Shown one piece after another: positions 17,337-26,354 of a stretch of DNA of 64,000 bases. The translations under genes and the position numbers were made by a program. The stretch's first letter is position 1. Every line of letters starts with the position of its first letter. Source of the stretch: Tritonibacter mobilis (GTDB lineage Bacteria > Pseudomonadota > Alphaproteobacteria > Rhodobacterales > Rhodobacteraceae). The stretch lies in assembly GCF_001681715.1 (NCBI RefSeq), contig NZ_LNWY01000003.1, positions 62,001 to 126,000 of the forward strand, read 5' to 3'. The notes under the pieces are model-generated. The model saw only the letters and a list, made by a program, of their open reading frames with translations, was not told the DNA's origin and ran no database searches.

Positions 17337-18879
17337 CACGGTCTTTCTTCTGAGTGCGGCCCTCACTCTGGTGCTGGCCGCACCGCTTCATGCAACCGAC
17401 CGCGCCGCCCCTCCCGCACCGGATGGCCTATCGGAGCCGCATCTCTCCTTTCTGCCCCGAACCAAAGACGAAACCAGCCGCATTGCGCGCGTCACCGCCC
17501 CTGCGCGCGATTTCACCGCGCCCGAGCCATTCGAGGAAAACCCCGCCGGGGCCGCCACCCTGCCCGTTCGCAACGACCGCGAGGTTTTTAGCACGCCGCC
17601 CGTGAACCTGACGTTTGAACAGGGTCTGGAGTTTCGGCTGGGCGAGGCCTTGTTTGACAAACTCTGGGTGTTCTCGCCATCCTCGACCCGCGCGTCTGAT
17701 GGGCTGGGTCCGGTCTACAACGCACGTGCCTGCCAACGCTGCCACATCCGCGACGGGCGGGGGCATCTGCCCGAGGGGCCCGATTATCGCTCCGCCTCGA
17801 CCTTTCTACGCGTCTCCATTCCCGGCCCGGTGCCCCCTATGTTGCGCGCCATTCCCGACTATATCGGCATGTCGCCAGAGCCGACCTATGGCTGGCAATT
17901 GCAGGATTTCTCCAGCCCCGGCGTCAATCCCGAATACCGCCTGTCGGTGACCTACACCGAGGAAGAAATCACCCTGAATGGCGGCGAGGTGGTCCGCCTG
18001 CGCAAACCCTCGTTTGAAGCCACCGCGCTGAAATACGGCCCGCTGCATGCCAAGGCGATGCTCTCGCCGCGCGTGGCTCCACCGATGATCGGCCTTGGCC
18101 TGTTAGAGGCGATCCCGGCGGCTGATATCCTCGCCCTTGCCGACCCCGACGATCAGAACGGCGATGGCATTTCTGGGCGACCAAACCTCGTCTGGTCCAA
18201 GGAATTTGGTCAGGTGATGCTGGGGCGCTTTGGCCTCAAGGCGGGCACCGCCACCATCCACGAACAATCCGCAGCGGCGTTTTCCGGCGATATCGGCATC
18301 TCGACACCGCTGTTTCCGCAGCCCTATGGCGATTGCACTGCCTTGCAGGACGCCTGCCGCAGCGCGCCGCACGGCGACAAAGATGTGCGCGTGACCGAAA
18401 TTGACCAGCCCAATATGGATCTGGTCACCTTCTACAGCCGCAATGTCTCGGTACCTGCCCGCCGCGATCTGGACGCGCCCGAAGTGCTGCGCGGCAAATC
18501 CGTGTTCTATGACAGCGGCTGCGCCAGTTGCCACCGGCCCAAATTTGTCACCCACCGCCTGCTTGATCGCCCCGAGCAGAGCTTTCAGCTCATCTGGCCC
18601 TATTCCGATCTGCTATTGCACGACATGGGCGAAGGCCTTGCCGACAACCGACCCGAAGCGCGTGCCACCGAGCGCGAATGGCGCACCGCACCGCTCTGGG
18701 GGATTGGCTTGACGCAGCAGGTCTCAGACCGCGCCACCTTCTTGCATGATGGCCGCGCCCGCACTTTGCTGGAAGCCATCCTCTGGCATGGTGGCGAGGC
18801 TCAAGCCGCCCGCGACACCATCGTCGCCTTGCCCCCTGATGATCGCGCCGCCCTTATCACCTTTCTGGAGTCTCTTTAA
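17281..18879 (+). CDS. Di-heme oxidoreductase, putative peroxidase (DUF1111)
   Basis: About 532 residues from the TTG at 17281. The family resembles di-haem cytochrome c peroxidases and is always found beside imelysins. Two CxxCH haem sites are seen: CQRCH (about residue 153) and CASCH (about residue 414). A calcium-like [15 protein letters not shown] loop lies between. There is no ATG that fits: the hydrophobic signal [17 protein letters not shown] begins just after the bfr stop. Possible starts are TTG 17281 inside bfr (giving MAKKNTR... as n-region) or CTG at 17350. The protein should be periplasmic. It ends TAATG on the next gene. Electron transfer to iron in the uptake system is a likely role. 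Confidence 0.85.
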   Translation: MAKKNTRNSTPPRWTKPSNTVFLLSAALTLVLAAPLHATDRAAPPAPDGLSEPHLSFLPRTKDETSRIARVTAPARDFTAPEPFEENPAGAATLPVRNDREVFSTPPVNLTFEQGLEFRLGEALFDKLWVFSPSSTRASDGLGPVYNARACQRCHIRDGRGHLPEGPDYRSASTFLRVSIPGPVPPMLRAIPDYIGMSPEPTYGWQLQDFSSPGVNPEYRLSVTYTEEEITLNGGEVVRLRKPSFEATALKYGPLHAKAMLSPRVAPPMIGLGLLEAIPAADILALADPDDQNGDGISGRPNLVWSKEFGQVMLGRFGLKAGTATIHEQSAAAFSGDIGISTPLFPQPYGDCTALQDACRSAPHGDKDVRVTEIDQPNMDLVTFYSRNVSVPARRDLDAPEVLRGKSVFYDSGCASCHRPKFVTHRLLDRPEQSFQLIWPYSDLLLHDMGEGLADNRPEARATEREWRTAPLWGIGLTQQVSDRATFLHDGRARTLLEAILWHGGEAQAARDTIVALPPDDRAALITFLESL

Positions 18880-19895
18880 TGTCTGTCTTGTCTCGACTGG
18901 CGTCCACTGCCTGCGCCCTTGTTGCTCTCACCGGAATGGCGCGCGCGGATGCGCTCACGGATGCGGTCATCGACCAGCATATCCTGCCCACCTACGCGCG
19001 TCTGGCCACCGAGACTGCCGAATTTGCGACCCTTACAGAGAACGACTGCGCCCCCACATCAGAGGCCGTGCGCGCCGCTTGGGGTGAGGCCTTTGACGCA
19101 TGGGTTGCGGCCAGCCACCTGCGTTTTGGCCCTTCCGAATCTGACAATCGCGCCTTTGCCATCGCGTTCTGGCCCGACAGCCGCTCCAAGACCCCAAAGG
19201 CCCTGCGCAGCCTGCTGTTGGACAGCGACCCGGTGGTCAACACGCCCGAAGACTTCGCCACCGCCTCAGTCGCGGTGCGCGGGTTTTATGCGCTGGAGTA
19301 CCTCTTTTATGACCCCGCCTATGCGGATCTGACGTCCCCGGACTATGCCTGCGCGTTTGTCAAAGCGGTCGCGCAAGGTGTGTCGCGAAACAGCGCCGCG
19401 ATTTTGACCGAATGGCAAGAGGACTACGCCGACAAGCTGCGTCACCCCGATGACCGTTACCGCAGCGATGAGGAAGCGCATCAGGAACTGTTCAAAGCGC
19501 TCACCACCGGGCTGGAGATCCTCGCCGATATGCGCCTTGGCCGCCCGCTCGGCACATTTGACAATCCGCGCCCCAATCGCGCCGAGGCCCGCCGCTCTGG
19601 CCGCTCTTTGCGCCATGTGCAGATCCAGCTGGATAGCCTGCGTCAGCTGGCACAACTCCTGTCCGAATGCGATCAGGAACTCTCGCAACATCTGACACAG
19701 CTGTTCGACAAGGCCGACCGCCATGCCGCGAACCTTGTCGATGACCCCAGTTTTGCCGGGGTGAGTGATCCGCAAAAACGCTTTTTGTTGGAGACGCTGC
19801 AACAGGATGTGCGCGAGATCAAAGAAATCGCCGCATTGGACCTTGGCCCCAAGCTGGGGGTGGAGGCCGGGTTCAACGCGCTGGATGGCGACTGA
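18879..19895 (+). CDS. Imelysin-family protein, second copy
   Basis: 338 residues, shorter than the first imelysin in this locus and only distantly similar. A signal peptide ([23 protein letters not shown]) predicts export. The motif region reads GFYALEYLFYD, so the usual His is replaced by Tyr and the Glu is kept. The rest is helical, with many Arg and Gln in the C-terminal half. It starts on the TAATG overlap with the di-heme gene, so they are translated together. Two imelysins of different type with a di-heme protein between them is the known gene order of this iron cluster. The single-residue change may mean a different ligand. Confidence 0.9.
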   Translation: MSVLSRLASTACALVALTGMARADALTDAVIDQHILPTYARLATETAEFATLTENDCAPTSEAVRAAWGEAFDAWVAASHLRFGPSESDNRAFAIAFWPDSRSKTPKALRSLLLDSDPVVNTPEDFATASVAVRGFYALEYLFYDPAYADLTSPDYACAFVKAVAQGVSRNSAAILTEWQEDYADKLRHPDDRYRSDEEAHQELFKALTTGLEILADMRLGRPLGTFDNPRPNRAEARRSGRSLRHVQIQLDSLRQLAQLLSECDQELSQHLTQLFDKADRHAANLVDDPSFAGVSDPQKRFLLETLQQDVREIKEIAALDLGPKLGVEAGFNALDGD

Positions 19896-19940
19896 CCCGA
19901 CACTTCACAACCCATTCCGATCAAAGACAGGAGTTCACAA

Positions 19941-21014
19941 ATGCCCTCTCGACGCGGCTTCATTGCAGGCCTGATGGCCAGCAGCATGGCCCCTTCCGCC
20001 ACTTGGGCGGACGCGGGCGCGCCCGCCTATCTCTCTGCGGGCAAGGACGAACTGGGGCTGTTTGTGGTCGCGGGGCTCTCTGAGGCGGGCGAGGTGCTGT
20101 TTCGCCATTCCCTGCCGGATCGGGGCCATGCCGCCAGTGCCCACCCCACACGGCCCGAAGCGGTGGCCTTTGCCCGCCGTCCCGGTCGGTTTGCCGATGT
20201 GATCGACTGCCGCAGCGGCGCGCAACTGGCGCGACTGGAGCCACCGGAGGGGCATCACTTCTACGGTCACGGCGTGTTCTCCCCCGAGGGCGAGGTGATG
20301 TATACGACCGAGAATGCCTTCGAGAGCGGCGAAGGCATGATTGGCGTCTGGAACGCCCGCGACTATCGCCGCATCGGCCAGTTTCCCTCCGGCGGCATCG
20401 GCCCGCATGAAATGCTCTTGCGCCGCGACGCCCCCGGTCTGGTGGTCGCCAATGGCGGCATCGAGACTCACCCGGATACTGGTCGCGCCAAGCTCAACAT
20501 CCCCTTTATGCGCCCCAACCTCAGCTATCTGAGCCTGTCGGGCGAGATACAGGAGCAGATGGAACTGCCTTCGGATCTGCACAAGAACTCTATCCGCCAT
20601 ATCGCCGTGCGCAGCGATGGCACCGTGGGGTTTGCCATGCAGTGGCAGGGCGATCTGGGCGCAGTCGTGCCCATCGTGGGCCTGCATCACCCCGGCGATG
20701 CGCCGCGCCTGATGGCAGCGGACGACCCGCGCCTGCGCAACCTCAATGGCTATGGCGGCTCCATTGCGTTTTCTGGCGATGAGACGCAGATCGCCGTGAC
20801 CTCGCCCCGCGGTGGCGTGGTGCAGGTAATGGACTGCGCCAGCGGTGCTTTGCTGGCCGAACATGCTCTCTTGGATGTCTGCGGCCTTGCGACCCTGCGC
20901 GAAGGTTTCCTCGCCAGCACCGGAACAGGTGCCGTGGCGCGGATCGGAACAGAGGTGGAGCACCTCGCCACCGCGCCGCTGGCCTGGGACAATCACCTCA
21001 TTTCACTGCTCTGA
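19941..21014 (+). CDS. DUF1513 beta-propeller-like exported protein
   Basis: 357 residues. The family has no known function and is found with imelysin operons. The N-terminus MPSRRGFIAGLMASSMAPSA looks like a Tat signal (SRRGFIAG). Repeated blade-like strands follow: HGVFSPEGEVMYTTEN, MIGVWNARDYRRIGQFPSGGIGPHEM, VRSDGTVGFAMQWQGD, IAFSGDETQIAVTSPRGGVVQV. The spacing of these suggests a seven-bladed propeller. AGGAG lies 8 bases before the ATG. It closes the operon. A partner or chaperone role for the imelysin and di-heme proteins is inference. Confidence 0.88.
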   Translation: MPSRRGFIAGLMASSMAPSATWADAGAPAYLSAGKDELGLFVVAGLSEAGEVLFRHSLPDRGHAASAHPTRPEAVAFARRPGRFADVIDCRSGAQLARLEPPEGHHFYGHGVFSPEGEVMYTTENAFESGEGMIGVWNARDYRRIGQFPSGGIGPHEMLLRRDAPGLVVANGGIETHPDTGRAKLNIPFMRPNLSYLSLSGEIQEQMELPSDLHKNSIRHIAVRSDGTVGFAMQWQGDLGAVVPIVGLHHPGDAPRLMAADDPRLRNLNGYGGSIAFSGDETQIAVTSPRGGVVQVMDCASGALLAEHALLDVCGLATLREGFLASTGTGAVARIGTEVEHLATAPLAWDNHLISLL

Positions 21015-21064
21015 GCCTCTCTGTCCGGCCACAAGGCCAAAAGCGCCGCCAGTTTCGGCCCAAT

Positions 21065-21096
21065 CCCCTCCGCGCCCGCGCGAGGGGTTTTCTTTT
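21065..21096 (+). terminator. Terminator of the iron operon
   Basis: CCCCTCCGCG pairs with CGCGAGGGG (one bulged C) and is followed by TTTTCTTTTT, 50 bases after the DUF1513 stop. Confidence 0.8.
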
Positions 21097-21125
21097 TCAC
21101 GCACAATCGCATCAAAACGAAAATT

Positions 21126-21150
21126 TCACATGACAAAACAAGCGATGTGA
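21126..21150. promoter_or_regulatory. Candidate GlpR operator upstream of glpR
   Basis: TCACAT (21126-21131) and ATGTGA (21145-21150) form an inverted repeat with a 13-base spacer, 30 bases before the glpR start. A second pair, TTTTCACG and CGTGAAAA, brackets the same region. Autoregulation by the DeoR-type protein encoded next is the natural reading. Confidence 0.35.
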
Positions 21151-21179
21151 CCTATATGCATCCGTGAAAAGGAAAGCTC

Positions 21180-21974
21180 ATGGACGCAAACGACCGCCAA
21201 AACGAAATCCTCTCCCTGCTCACGCAGCAGGATCGTGTCGAGGTAGAAGACCTCGCGCGCCGCTTTGGTGTCTCGTTGCAGACCGTGCGCACCGACCTGC
21301 GCGATCTGTCTGCCCGTGGCCAGCTGAGCCGCGTCCATGGCGGTGCCGTGCGCATCAGCTCCGCCGCCAATCGCGGCTATGCCGAGCGCCGCAGCCTCAA
21401 TGCCAGCGGCAAACGCGCGATGGCCGCATTGGCTTCCGATGTGATCCCTGAAAACTGTTCCATCGCGCTCAATATCGGCACCTCAACCGAACAGGTGGCA
21501 CGTGCTCTTTCCGGTCACAAGGGCCTGACGGTCCTCTCCAACAATATCAACATTATCAATATGATGATGGGTATGGAGGCACGCGACCTGATCCTTGTGG
21601 GTGGCACCATCCGCCAAAGCGACGGTGCCATTGTCGGCGAAGAGGCGGTGGACTTCATCAACCGCTACAAGGTCGACTACGCCGTCATCGGCGCCTCCGC
21701 CATGGACGCAGACGGTGCGATCCTCGACCACGACGCCCGCGAAGTCTCCGTCGCCCGCGCGATCCTGAGAAATGCCCGCACGCGCATCCTGATGTGCGAC
21801 GGCAGCAAATTCGACCGCTCCGCCCCCGTGCGCATCTGCGCCCTCGCGGAGCTGGATTTTGTCATCACAGACCGCCCTGTTCCGGCAGAGTTTGCCGAAG
21901 CCGCAGCCGCTTCCGGCACCCGAATCCTGATCGCAGACGGCGGCCCCGAAACCGAAAGCAGCGAAAATGACTGA
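21180..21974 (+). CDS. glpR: DeoR-family regulator, probable glycerol-3-phosphate repressor
   Basis: 264 residues. The DeoR winged helix-turn-helix fills residues 6-60 (RQNEILSLLTQQDRVEVEDL, FGVSLQTVRTDLRDL, HGGAV). The sugar-phosphate sensor domain follows with NIGTSTEQVARAL, LVGGTIRQSDGAIVG, DYAVIGASAMD and MCDGSKFDRSAPVRI. AAGGAAAG precedes the ATG. It overlaps glpD by 8 bases, so the GlpR name rests on that pairing as well as the family. No glycerol transporter or kinase gene is in the window. Confidence 0.88.
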   Translation: MDANDRQNEILSLLTQQDRVEVEDLARRFGVSLQTVRTDLRDLSARGQLSRVHGGAVRISSAANRGYAERRSLNASGKRAMAALASDVIPENCSIALNIGTSTEQVARALSGHKGLTVLSNNINIINMMMGMEARDLILVGGTIRQSDGAIVGEEAVDFINRYKVDYAVIGASAMDADGAILDHDAREVSVARAILRNARTRILMCDGSKFDRSAPVRICALAELDFVITDRPVPAEFAEAAAASGTRILIADGGPETESSEND

Positions 21975-23547
21975 TACGCCCAAGACCTCCGACATCACCG
22001 ACCTGTTCATCATCGGCGGCGGCATCAATGGCTGTGGCATCGCCCGCGACGCCGCTGGTCGCGGCCTCTCCGTGACATTGGCCGAAATGAACGACCTCGC
22101 CTCCGCCACTTCCTCGGCCTCGACCAAACTGTTCCACGGCGGCCTGCGCTATCTGGAATATTTCGAATTCCGTCTGGTGCGCGAGGCCCTGATCGAACGC
22201 GAGGTGCTGCTGCGGGCCATGCCGCATATCTCATGGCCGATGCGCTTCGTGCTGCCCTTCCACAAGGACATGCGGTTCGACAACACCACGCCGACCTCCA
22301 AACTGCTGACCACCTTCATGCCATGGATGAAAGGCCGCCGCCCTGCGTGGCTGATCCGGCTGGGTCTTTTTATGTACGACACGCTCGGCAAACGCGGCAT
22401 CCTGCCCGGCACCGCAACCGTGGACCTGACCACGGATGAGGCAGGCAAGCCCTTGAACTCCAAATTCAAAAAGGCGTTTGAGTATTCCGACTGCTGGGTC
22501 GAGGACGCCCGCCTCGTGGTGCTCAACGCCCGCGACGCCGAGGCCCGCGGCGCAGAGATCATGACCCGCACCGAGGTTGTAAATGCCACCCGCCACGCGG
22601 ATCACTGGGAAATCCACCTAAAGGATTTGGCCACCGGCACAGAAACCACCCGCCGCGCAAAAATGCTGGTGAACGCAGGTGGTCCCTGGGTGGCCGATGT
22701 GCTGCGCCAGAAGCTCGGACAAAACAGCCGCGAAAACGTGCGCCTCGTGCGCGGCAGCCATATCGTGGTGCCAAAACTCTACGACCACGGGCGCTGCTAT
22801 TTCTTCCAAGGGCAGGACGGGCGCATCATCTTTGCCATTCCTTACGAGGAGGATTTCACCCTCATCGGCACCACCGACGCTGATCACCCCGATCCCGAGA
22901 CCAAACCCATCTGCACCGAGGAAGAGCAGGACTATTTGGTCAAATTCGCGTCGAACTATTTTGACACACCCGTGACCCGCGACCAGATCGTCTGGACCTA
23001 TTCTGGCGTGCGGCCCCTTTATGATGACGGCGCCAGTTCCGCTTCCGCCGCGACCCGCGAATACGTGCTGACGCTCGACAAGACACAGGCCCCGCTCCTC
23101 AATGTGTTTGGCGGCAAGATCACCACCTACCGCAAACTGGCCGAGGCGGCGCTGGATAAAATCAACGAGGTCTTCCCAAGCCTGCCTTCAGAGTGGACCG
23201 CAGGTGTGCCCCTGCCCGGCGGCGATTTCCCGGTCGACGATGTCACCCGCTTGCGCGAAAAACTGGCGCGCGAGTATCCCTTCCTGTCGGCCTACGCCAC
23301 CCGCCGCCTGATCCGCGCCTATGGCACCGAGGCCTGGGCCATGCTGGGCGACGCCAAGGCGCAGAGCGATCTGGGCGAGAGCTTCGGCGCGACCATCACG
23401 GCCCGCGAACTTGACTGGGCGATTGCCCGCGAATGGGTGCGCACGGGCGAGGATTTTCTGTGGCGGCGCACAAAACTCGGCCTGCGTCTGGACCCTGATG
23501 CGCGCACTGCGGTCGACACATACATCCAATCCCGCGTCACCGACTAA
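21967..23547 (+). CDS. glpD: Aerobic glycerol-3-phosphate dehydrogenase
   Basis: 526 residues. Oxidises sn-glycerol 3-phosphate to dihydroxyacetone phosphate at the inner membrane and passes electrons to quinone. The FAD-binding site is FIIGGGINGCGIARDAAGRG; STKLFHGGLRYLEYFEFRLV is the GlpD signature. DYLVKFASNYFD and YSGVRPLYDDG fall in the substrate region, and NVFGGKITTYRKLAEAAL is the second FAD motif. The C-terminal helical domain is complete. It starts within the end of glpR and is the last gene of that unit. Confidence 0.96.
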   Translation: MTDTPKTSDITDLFIIGGGINGCGIARDAAGRGLSVTLAEMNDLASATSSASTKLFHGGLRYLEYFEFRLVREALIEREVLLRAMPHISWPMRFVLPFHKDMRFDNTTPTSKLLTTFMPWMKGRRPAWLIRLGLFMYDTLGKRGILPGTATVDLTTDEAGKPLNSKFKKAFEYSDCWVEDARLVVLNARDAEARGAEIMTRTEVVNATRHADHWEIHLKDLATGTETTRRAKMLVNAGGPWVADVLRQKLGQNSRENVRLVRGSHIVVPKLYDHGRCYFFQGQDGRIIFAIPYEEDFTLIGTTDADHPDPETKPICTEEEQDYLVKFASNYFDTPVTRDQIVWTYSGVRPLYDDGASSASAATREYVLTLDKTQAPLLNVFGGKITTYRKLAEAALDKINEVFPSLPSEWTAGVPLPGGDFPVDDVTRLREKLAREYPFLSAYATRRLIRAYGTEAWAMLGDAKAQSDLGESFGATITARELDWAIAREWVRTGEDFLWRRTKLGLRLDPDARTAVDTYIQSRVTD

Positions 23548-23567
23548 CAAAACAGACTGACAAGAGA

Positions 23568-23631
23568 GAGGGGCACAGCGCCCCTCCCTCTTCTAACTCA
23601 AAATATCCCGGAGCGCGAGGCAGCGCCTCGC
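23568..23631 (+). terminator. Hairpin plus AAATATCCCG element after glpD
   Basis: GAGGGGC/GCCCCTC (23568-23586, loop ACAGC) is followed by AAAATATCCCG at 23600 and a second stem GCGAGGC/GCCTCGC (23615-23631, loop AGC). It lies between the convergent glpD and cobO genes. The arrangement matches the element at 1805-1858. Confidence 0.6.
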
Positions 23632-23659
23632 ATCCCCGCGCACGACACACGCTGAGGTT

Positions 23660-24307
23660 TCAGAACTCCACGCCCTTCTGAGCCTTGATACCAGCCCGGA
23701 ACGGGTGCTTCACCTGCGCCATCTCGGTCACCAGATCGGCGATCTCGATCAGTTCTTCTTTGGCGTTGCGCCCGGTCAGCACCACATGGGTCATCGGCGG
23801 CTTATGCTCGACGAGGAACTCCAGAACCTCCTGCAAATCCAGATACTCATAGCGCAGCGCGATGTTGATCTCATCAAGCAGCACCATGGTGTTCTTCTCA
23901 TCAAGGATCATTTCCTTGGCCTTTTCCCAGCCCGCGCGGGCCGCCGCAATATCGCGGGCCTTGTCCTGCGTTTCCCACGTAAACCCCTCGCCCATCGCGT
24001 AGAACTGGCACAGATCCGAGAAATTCTCCTCAATCAACGTCCGCTCGCCGGTCTGCCACGCGCCCTTGATGAACTGCACCACCGCCGAGGGCATGCCATG
24101 GGCGATGCAGCGCATGATCATGCCGAATCCTGAGGACGACTTGCCCTTGCCGGGGCCGGTGTGAACGATGATCAGACCCTTTTCACCATCCTTGGTTTTC
24201 ATCATCCGATCACGGGCGGCTTTTTTCTTTGCCATCTTTGAGGCATGGCGTGCCGCTTCTTCGTCCGAGATGTCGGTTTCACTACTTGAGGTGGTCTGGT
24301 CGCTCAC
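23660..24307 (-). CDS. cobO: Cob(I)yrinic acid a,c-diamide adenosyltransferase
   Basis: 215 residues. Adds the upper adenosyl ligand to corrinoids using ATP. The P-loop reads HTGPGKGKSSSGFG; later conserved blocks are FIKGAWQTGE, NTMVLLDEINIALRYEYLD, HVVLTGRNA and HPFRAGIKAQKGVEF, matching CobO/CobA-type enzymes. The frame is open further upstream, but GTG at 24307 has AGGAG 7 bases before it and gives the expected N-terminus VSDQTTSSSE. It is divergent from the large cob operon, with the B12 riboswitch on the other strand between them. Confidence 0.95.
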   Translation of the reverse strand: MSDQTTSSSETDISDEEAARHASKMAKKKAARDRMMKTKDGEKGLIIVHTGPGKGKSSSGFGMIMRCIAHGMPSAVVQFIKGAWQTGERTLIEENFSDLCQFYAMGEGFTWETQDKARDIAAARAGWEKAKEMILDEKNTMVLLDEINIALRYEYLDLQEVLEFLVEHKPPMTHVVLTGRNAKEELIEIADLVTEMAQVKHPFRAGIKAQKGVEF

Positions 24308-24376
24308 GGGGTCGCTCCTGCTGTTTGGCCCCATGTCTTGACAAAGAGTGCCCCCATGGCGCAAGGGATTTTCGTT

Positions 24377-24585
24377 GGTTCCCGAAGGTGACACCCTTCG
24401 GGCGAAGAGGGAATGTGACAAGGCGCGCCGCAGCGCGCCCCAAGCACAGCCGCCCCCGCGACCGTGACCGGAGAGGTCTCCCGACGCCACTGGCGCACCC
24501 CTAGGGGCGGCACCGGGAAGGCGGGACGACCGTCAGCGCCCCACCCGGGTCTGGCATCCGCAAGCCGGGAGACCTGCCAGCGCGT
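24377..24585 (+). promoter_or_regulatory. Cobalamin riboswitch, upstream of the main cob operon
   Basis: Adenosylcobalamin aptamer landmarks are in order on the plus strand: GAGGGAATGTGACAAGG, AGCCGCCCCCGCGACCGTGA, CGCCACTGG, CGGGAAGGCGGG, and the B12 box AGCCGGGAGACCTGCC (24564-24579). It lies 110 bases before the DUF1636 gene that begins the cob operon. It should lower expression when B12 is plentiful. The expression platform between 24586 and 24690 contains AACCGG/CCGGTT and a perfect 14-base palindrome, but I cannot tell whether it works on transcription or translation. Confidence 0.9.
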
Positions 24586-24627
24586 GTGAAACCGGCGGAC
24601 GGGGTGTGCCGCGACCGGTTGAGGGCC

Positions 24628-24641
24628 TGCCACATGTGGCA
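24628..24641. promoter_or_regulatory. Perfect 14-bp palindrome after the riboswitch
   Basis: TGCCACATGTGGCA is fully self-complementary and lies between the aptamer and the ribosome site of the first cob gene. It may be part of the expression platform, where it could form a stem, or a protein-binding site. Confidence 0.4.
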
Positions 24642-24694
24642 TGCGCCCCCATCTGGCCTGCCCCGCCTCGCCGCTGAGGAGGAGAAAAGGCCGC

Positions 24695-25174
24695 ATGGGA
24701 GATACCCCCAGCCAGAGCCCGGAGCCGGTTGTCCTGACCGTCTGCACCACCTGTCGCCAGACCGGCAGCGATCCCGAAGCCATGCGCCCCGGCCGCATCC
24801 TTGCCGACCGTCTTGCTGGCAGCGCGCTGCCCGAGGGCGTCACCGTGCGCGGGGTCGAGTGCCTCTCAGCCTGCTCGCGGTCCTGCACGCTACATCTCTC
24901 CGGTGGCCCTGCGCGCTGGAGCTATATCTACGGCGATCTCGACCCGGATGCCCATCTTGAGGACATCCTCGCCGGTGCGGCCGCCTATGCCGCGACCGAG
25001 GATGGGTTTGTGCCATGGCGCGAACGCCCGGTGGTGTTTCGCAAACAATCCATCGCCCGTATTCCGCCCGTCTCCATGCCGAGCGTCGCGCTGACCCCGA
25101 CACCCGCACCGGAGCGTCGCGACACCGCCAATGACACCCCAGACACGCCTGCCACCGAGCTTACGCAGGATTGA
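24695..25174 (+). CDS. DUF1636 cysteine-rich protein, first copy
   Basis: 159 residues. DUF1636 proteins resemble thioredoxin-fold ferredoxins and occur in cobalamin loci; their function is unknown. Four or five cysteines are placed as VCTTCRQTG near the N-terminus and ECLSACSRSCTLHL at about residue 60-75, enough for a [2Fe-2S] or metal site. RSYIYGDL-type strand (WSYIYGDLD) and PWRERPVVFRKQSIARIPP follow. The C-terminal 25 residues are low-complexity Thr/Pro. GGAGGAG precedes the ATG. It is the first gene under the B12 riboswitch. A related protein ends this operon (38169-38537). Confidence 0.85.
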   Translation: MGDTPSQSPEPVVLTVCTTCRQTGSDPEAMRPGRILADRLAGSALPEGVTVRGVECLSACSRSCTLHLSGGPARWSYIYGDLDPDAHLEDILAGAAAYAATEDGFVPWRERPVVFRKQSIARIPPVSMPSVALTPTPAPERRDTANDTPDTPATELTQD

Positions 25175-25193
25175 CCCGAAAGGCCCATTTCAC

Positions 25194-26228
25194 ATGACCA
25201 CTTTGAACAAAATCCCCGTCACCGTCATCACCGGCTTTCTGGGGGCAGGAAAAACCACTCTGATCCGTCATCTGATGCAAAACCCGCAGGGCAAGCGCCT
25301 CGCCGTGGTGGTGAATGAGTTTGGCACCGCTGGTGTCGATGGCGACATCCTGAAATCCTGCGCCGATGACAATTGCCCGGCGGAAAACATCATGGAACTC
25401 GCCAATGGCTGCATCTGCTGCACCGTGGCCGATGATTTCATCCCTACCATCGAGAGCCTGATGGCGCTGCCCGAGCCACCCGAGCATATCGTCATCGAGA
25501 CCTCTGGTCTGGCGCTGCCGAAACCGCTGCTCAAAGCCTTCGACTGGCCCGCGATCCGCTCGCGCATCACCGTCGACGGGGTGATCGCTCTGGCCGATGC
25601 CGAGGCCGTCGCCAAGGGCCAGTTCGCCCCCGATTTGGACGCCGTGCAGGCCCAGCGCGAGGCGGACGAGAGCCTTGACCATGAAACACCTCTGTCCGAG
25701 GTCTTTGAGGATCAGATTTCCTGCGCGGACATCGTGCTTTTGTCCAAGGCCGATCTGGCCGGTGAGGCCGGCGTCGAGAAAGCCCGCGCCATCATCGAGG
25801 CCGAGGCCCCGCGCAAGCTGCCGATCCTGCCGATGACCGAGGGCGTGATCGACCCACGCGTGATCCTTGGTCTGGGGGCCGCCGCCGAGGACGACCTTGA
25901 AGCCCGCCCCAGCCATCACGATGGCCATCACGATCACGAACATGACGATTTTGAGTCCATCGTGGTCGAAATGGGCGAAGTCTCCGATCCCGAAGACCTG
26001 CAAAAACGGATCATCGAGATGGCTCGCGCCCGCAACATCCTGCGGGTGAAGGGCTATGTGGCCGTGGAAGGAAAACCGATGCGAATGCTGGTACAAGCGG
26101 TGGGCGAGCGCCTGCGCGCGCAATACGACCAACCCTGGGGCGCACAGGAGCGCAAGACCCAGCTGGTGGTGATCGCCGAGCATGATAACATCGACACGGC
26201 AGGCATCCACGCCGATCTCGGGGCCTGA
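25194..26228 (+). CDS. cobW: CobW GTPase metallochaperone
   Basis: 344 residues. COG0523-family GTPase of the type that delivers cobalt to the aerobic B12 pathway. Walker A is GFLGAGKTTL; the metal-binding CxCC is ANGCICCTV; the switch and base motifs are ETSGLALP and LLSKADLAG. A His-rich segment HHDGHHDHEHDD at about residue 240 can bind metal. It follows DUF1636 after 19 bases and precedes cobN, the cobaltochelatase subunit it presumably serves. Confidence 0.95.
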   Translation: MTTLNKIPVTVITGFLGAGKTTLIRHLMQNPQGKRLAVVVNEFGTAGVDGDILKSCADDNCPAENIMELANGCICCTVADDFIPTIESLMALPEPPEHIVIETSGLALPKPLLKAFDWPAIRSRITVDGVIALADAEAVAKGQFAPDLDAVQAQREADESLDHETPLSEVFEDQISCADIVLLSKADLAGEAGVEKARAIIEAEAPRKLPILPMTEGVIDPRVILGLGAAAEDDLEARPSHHDGHHDHEHDDFESIVVEMGEVSDPEDLQKRIIEMARARNILRVKGYVAVEGKPMRMLVQAVGERLRAQYDQPWGAQERKTQLVVIAEHDNIDTAGIHADLGA

Positions 26229-26248
26229 GTTTCAACACCAAGGGCGCT

Positions 26249-26291
26249 GACCTCTCGCCGTGAGGTCCCGCCCGACCCTCCCCCGGGAGGG
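26249..26291 (+). other. Hairpins between cobW and cobN
   Basis: GACCTC/GAGGTC (26249-26267) and CCCTCCC/GGGAGGG (about 26275-26291) are stem-forming inverted repeats in a 126-base gap inside an otherwise tight operon. They may stabilise or process mRNA. There is no T-tract, so full termination is unlikely. Confidence 0.4.
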
Positions 26292-26354
26292 CGCGTCGCA
26301 CCCACCCAGGGTCAGACGTTGCCCTCTCCGATTTGAACGAAGCGGACCAACCTC

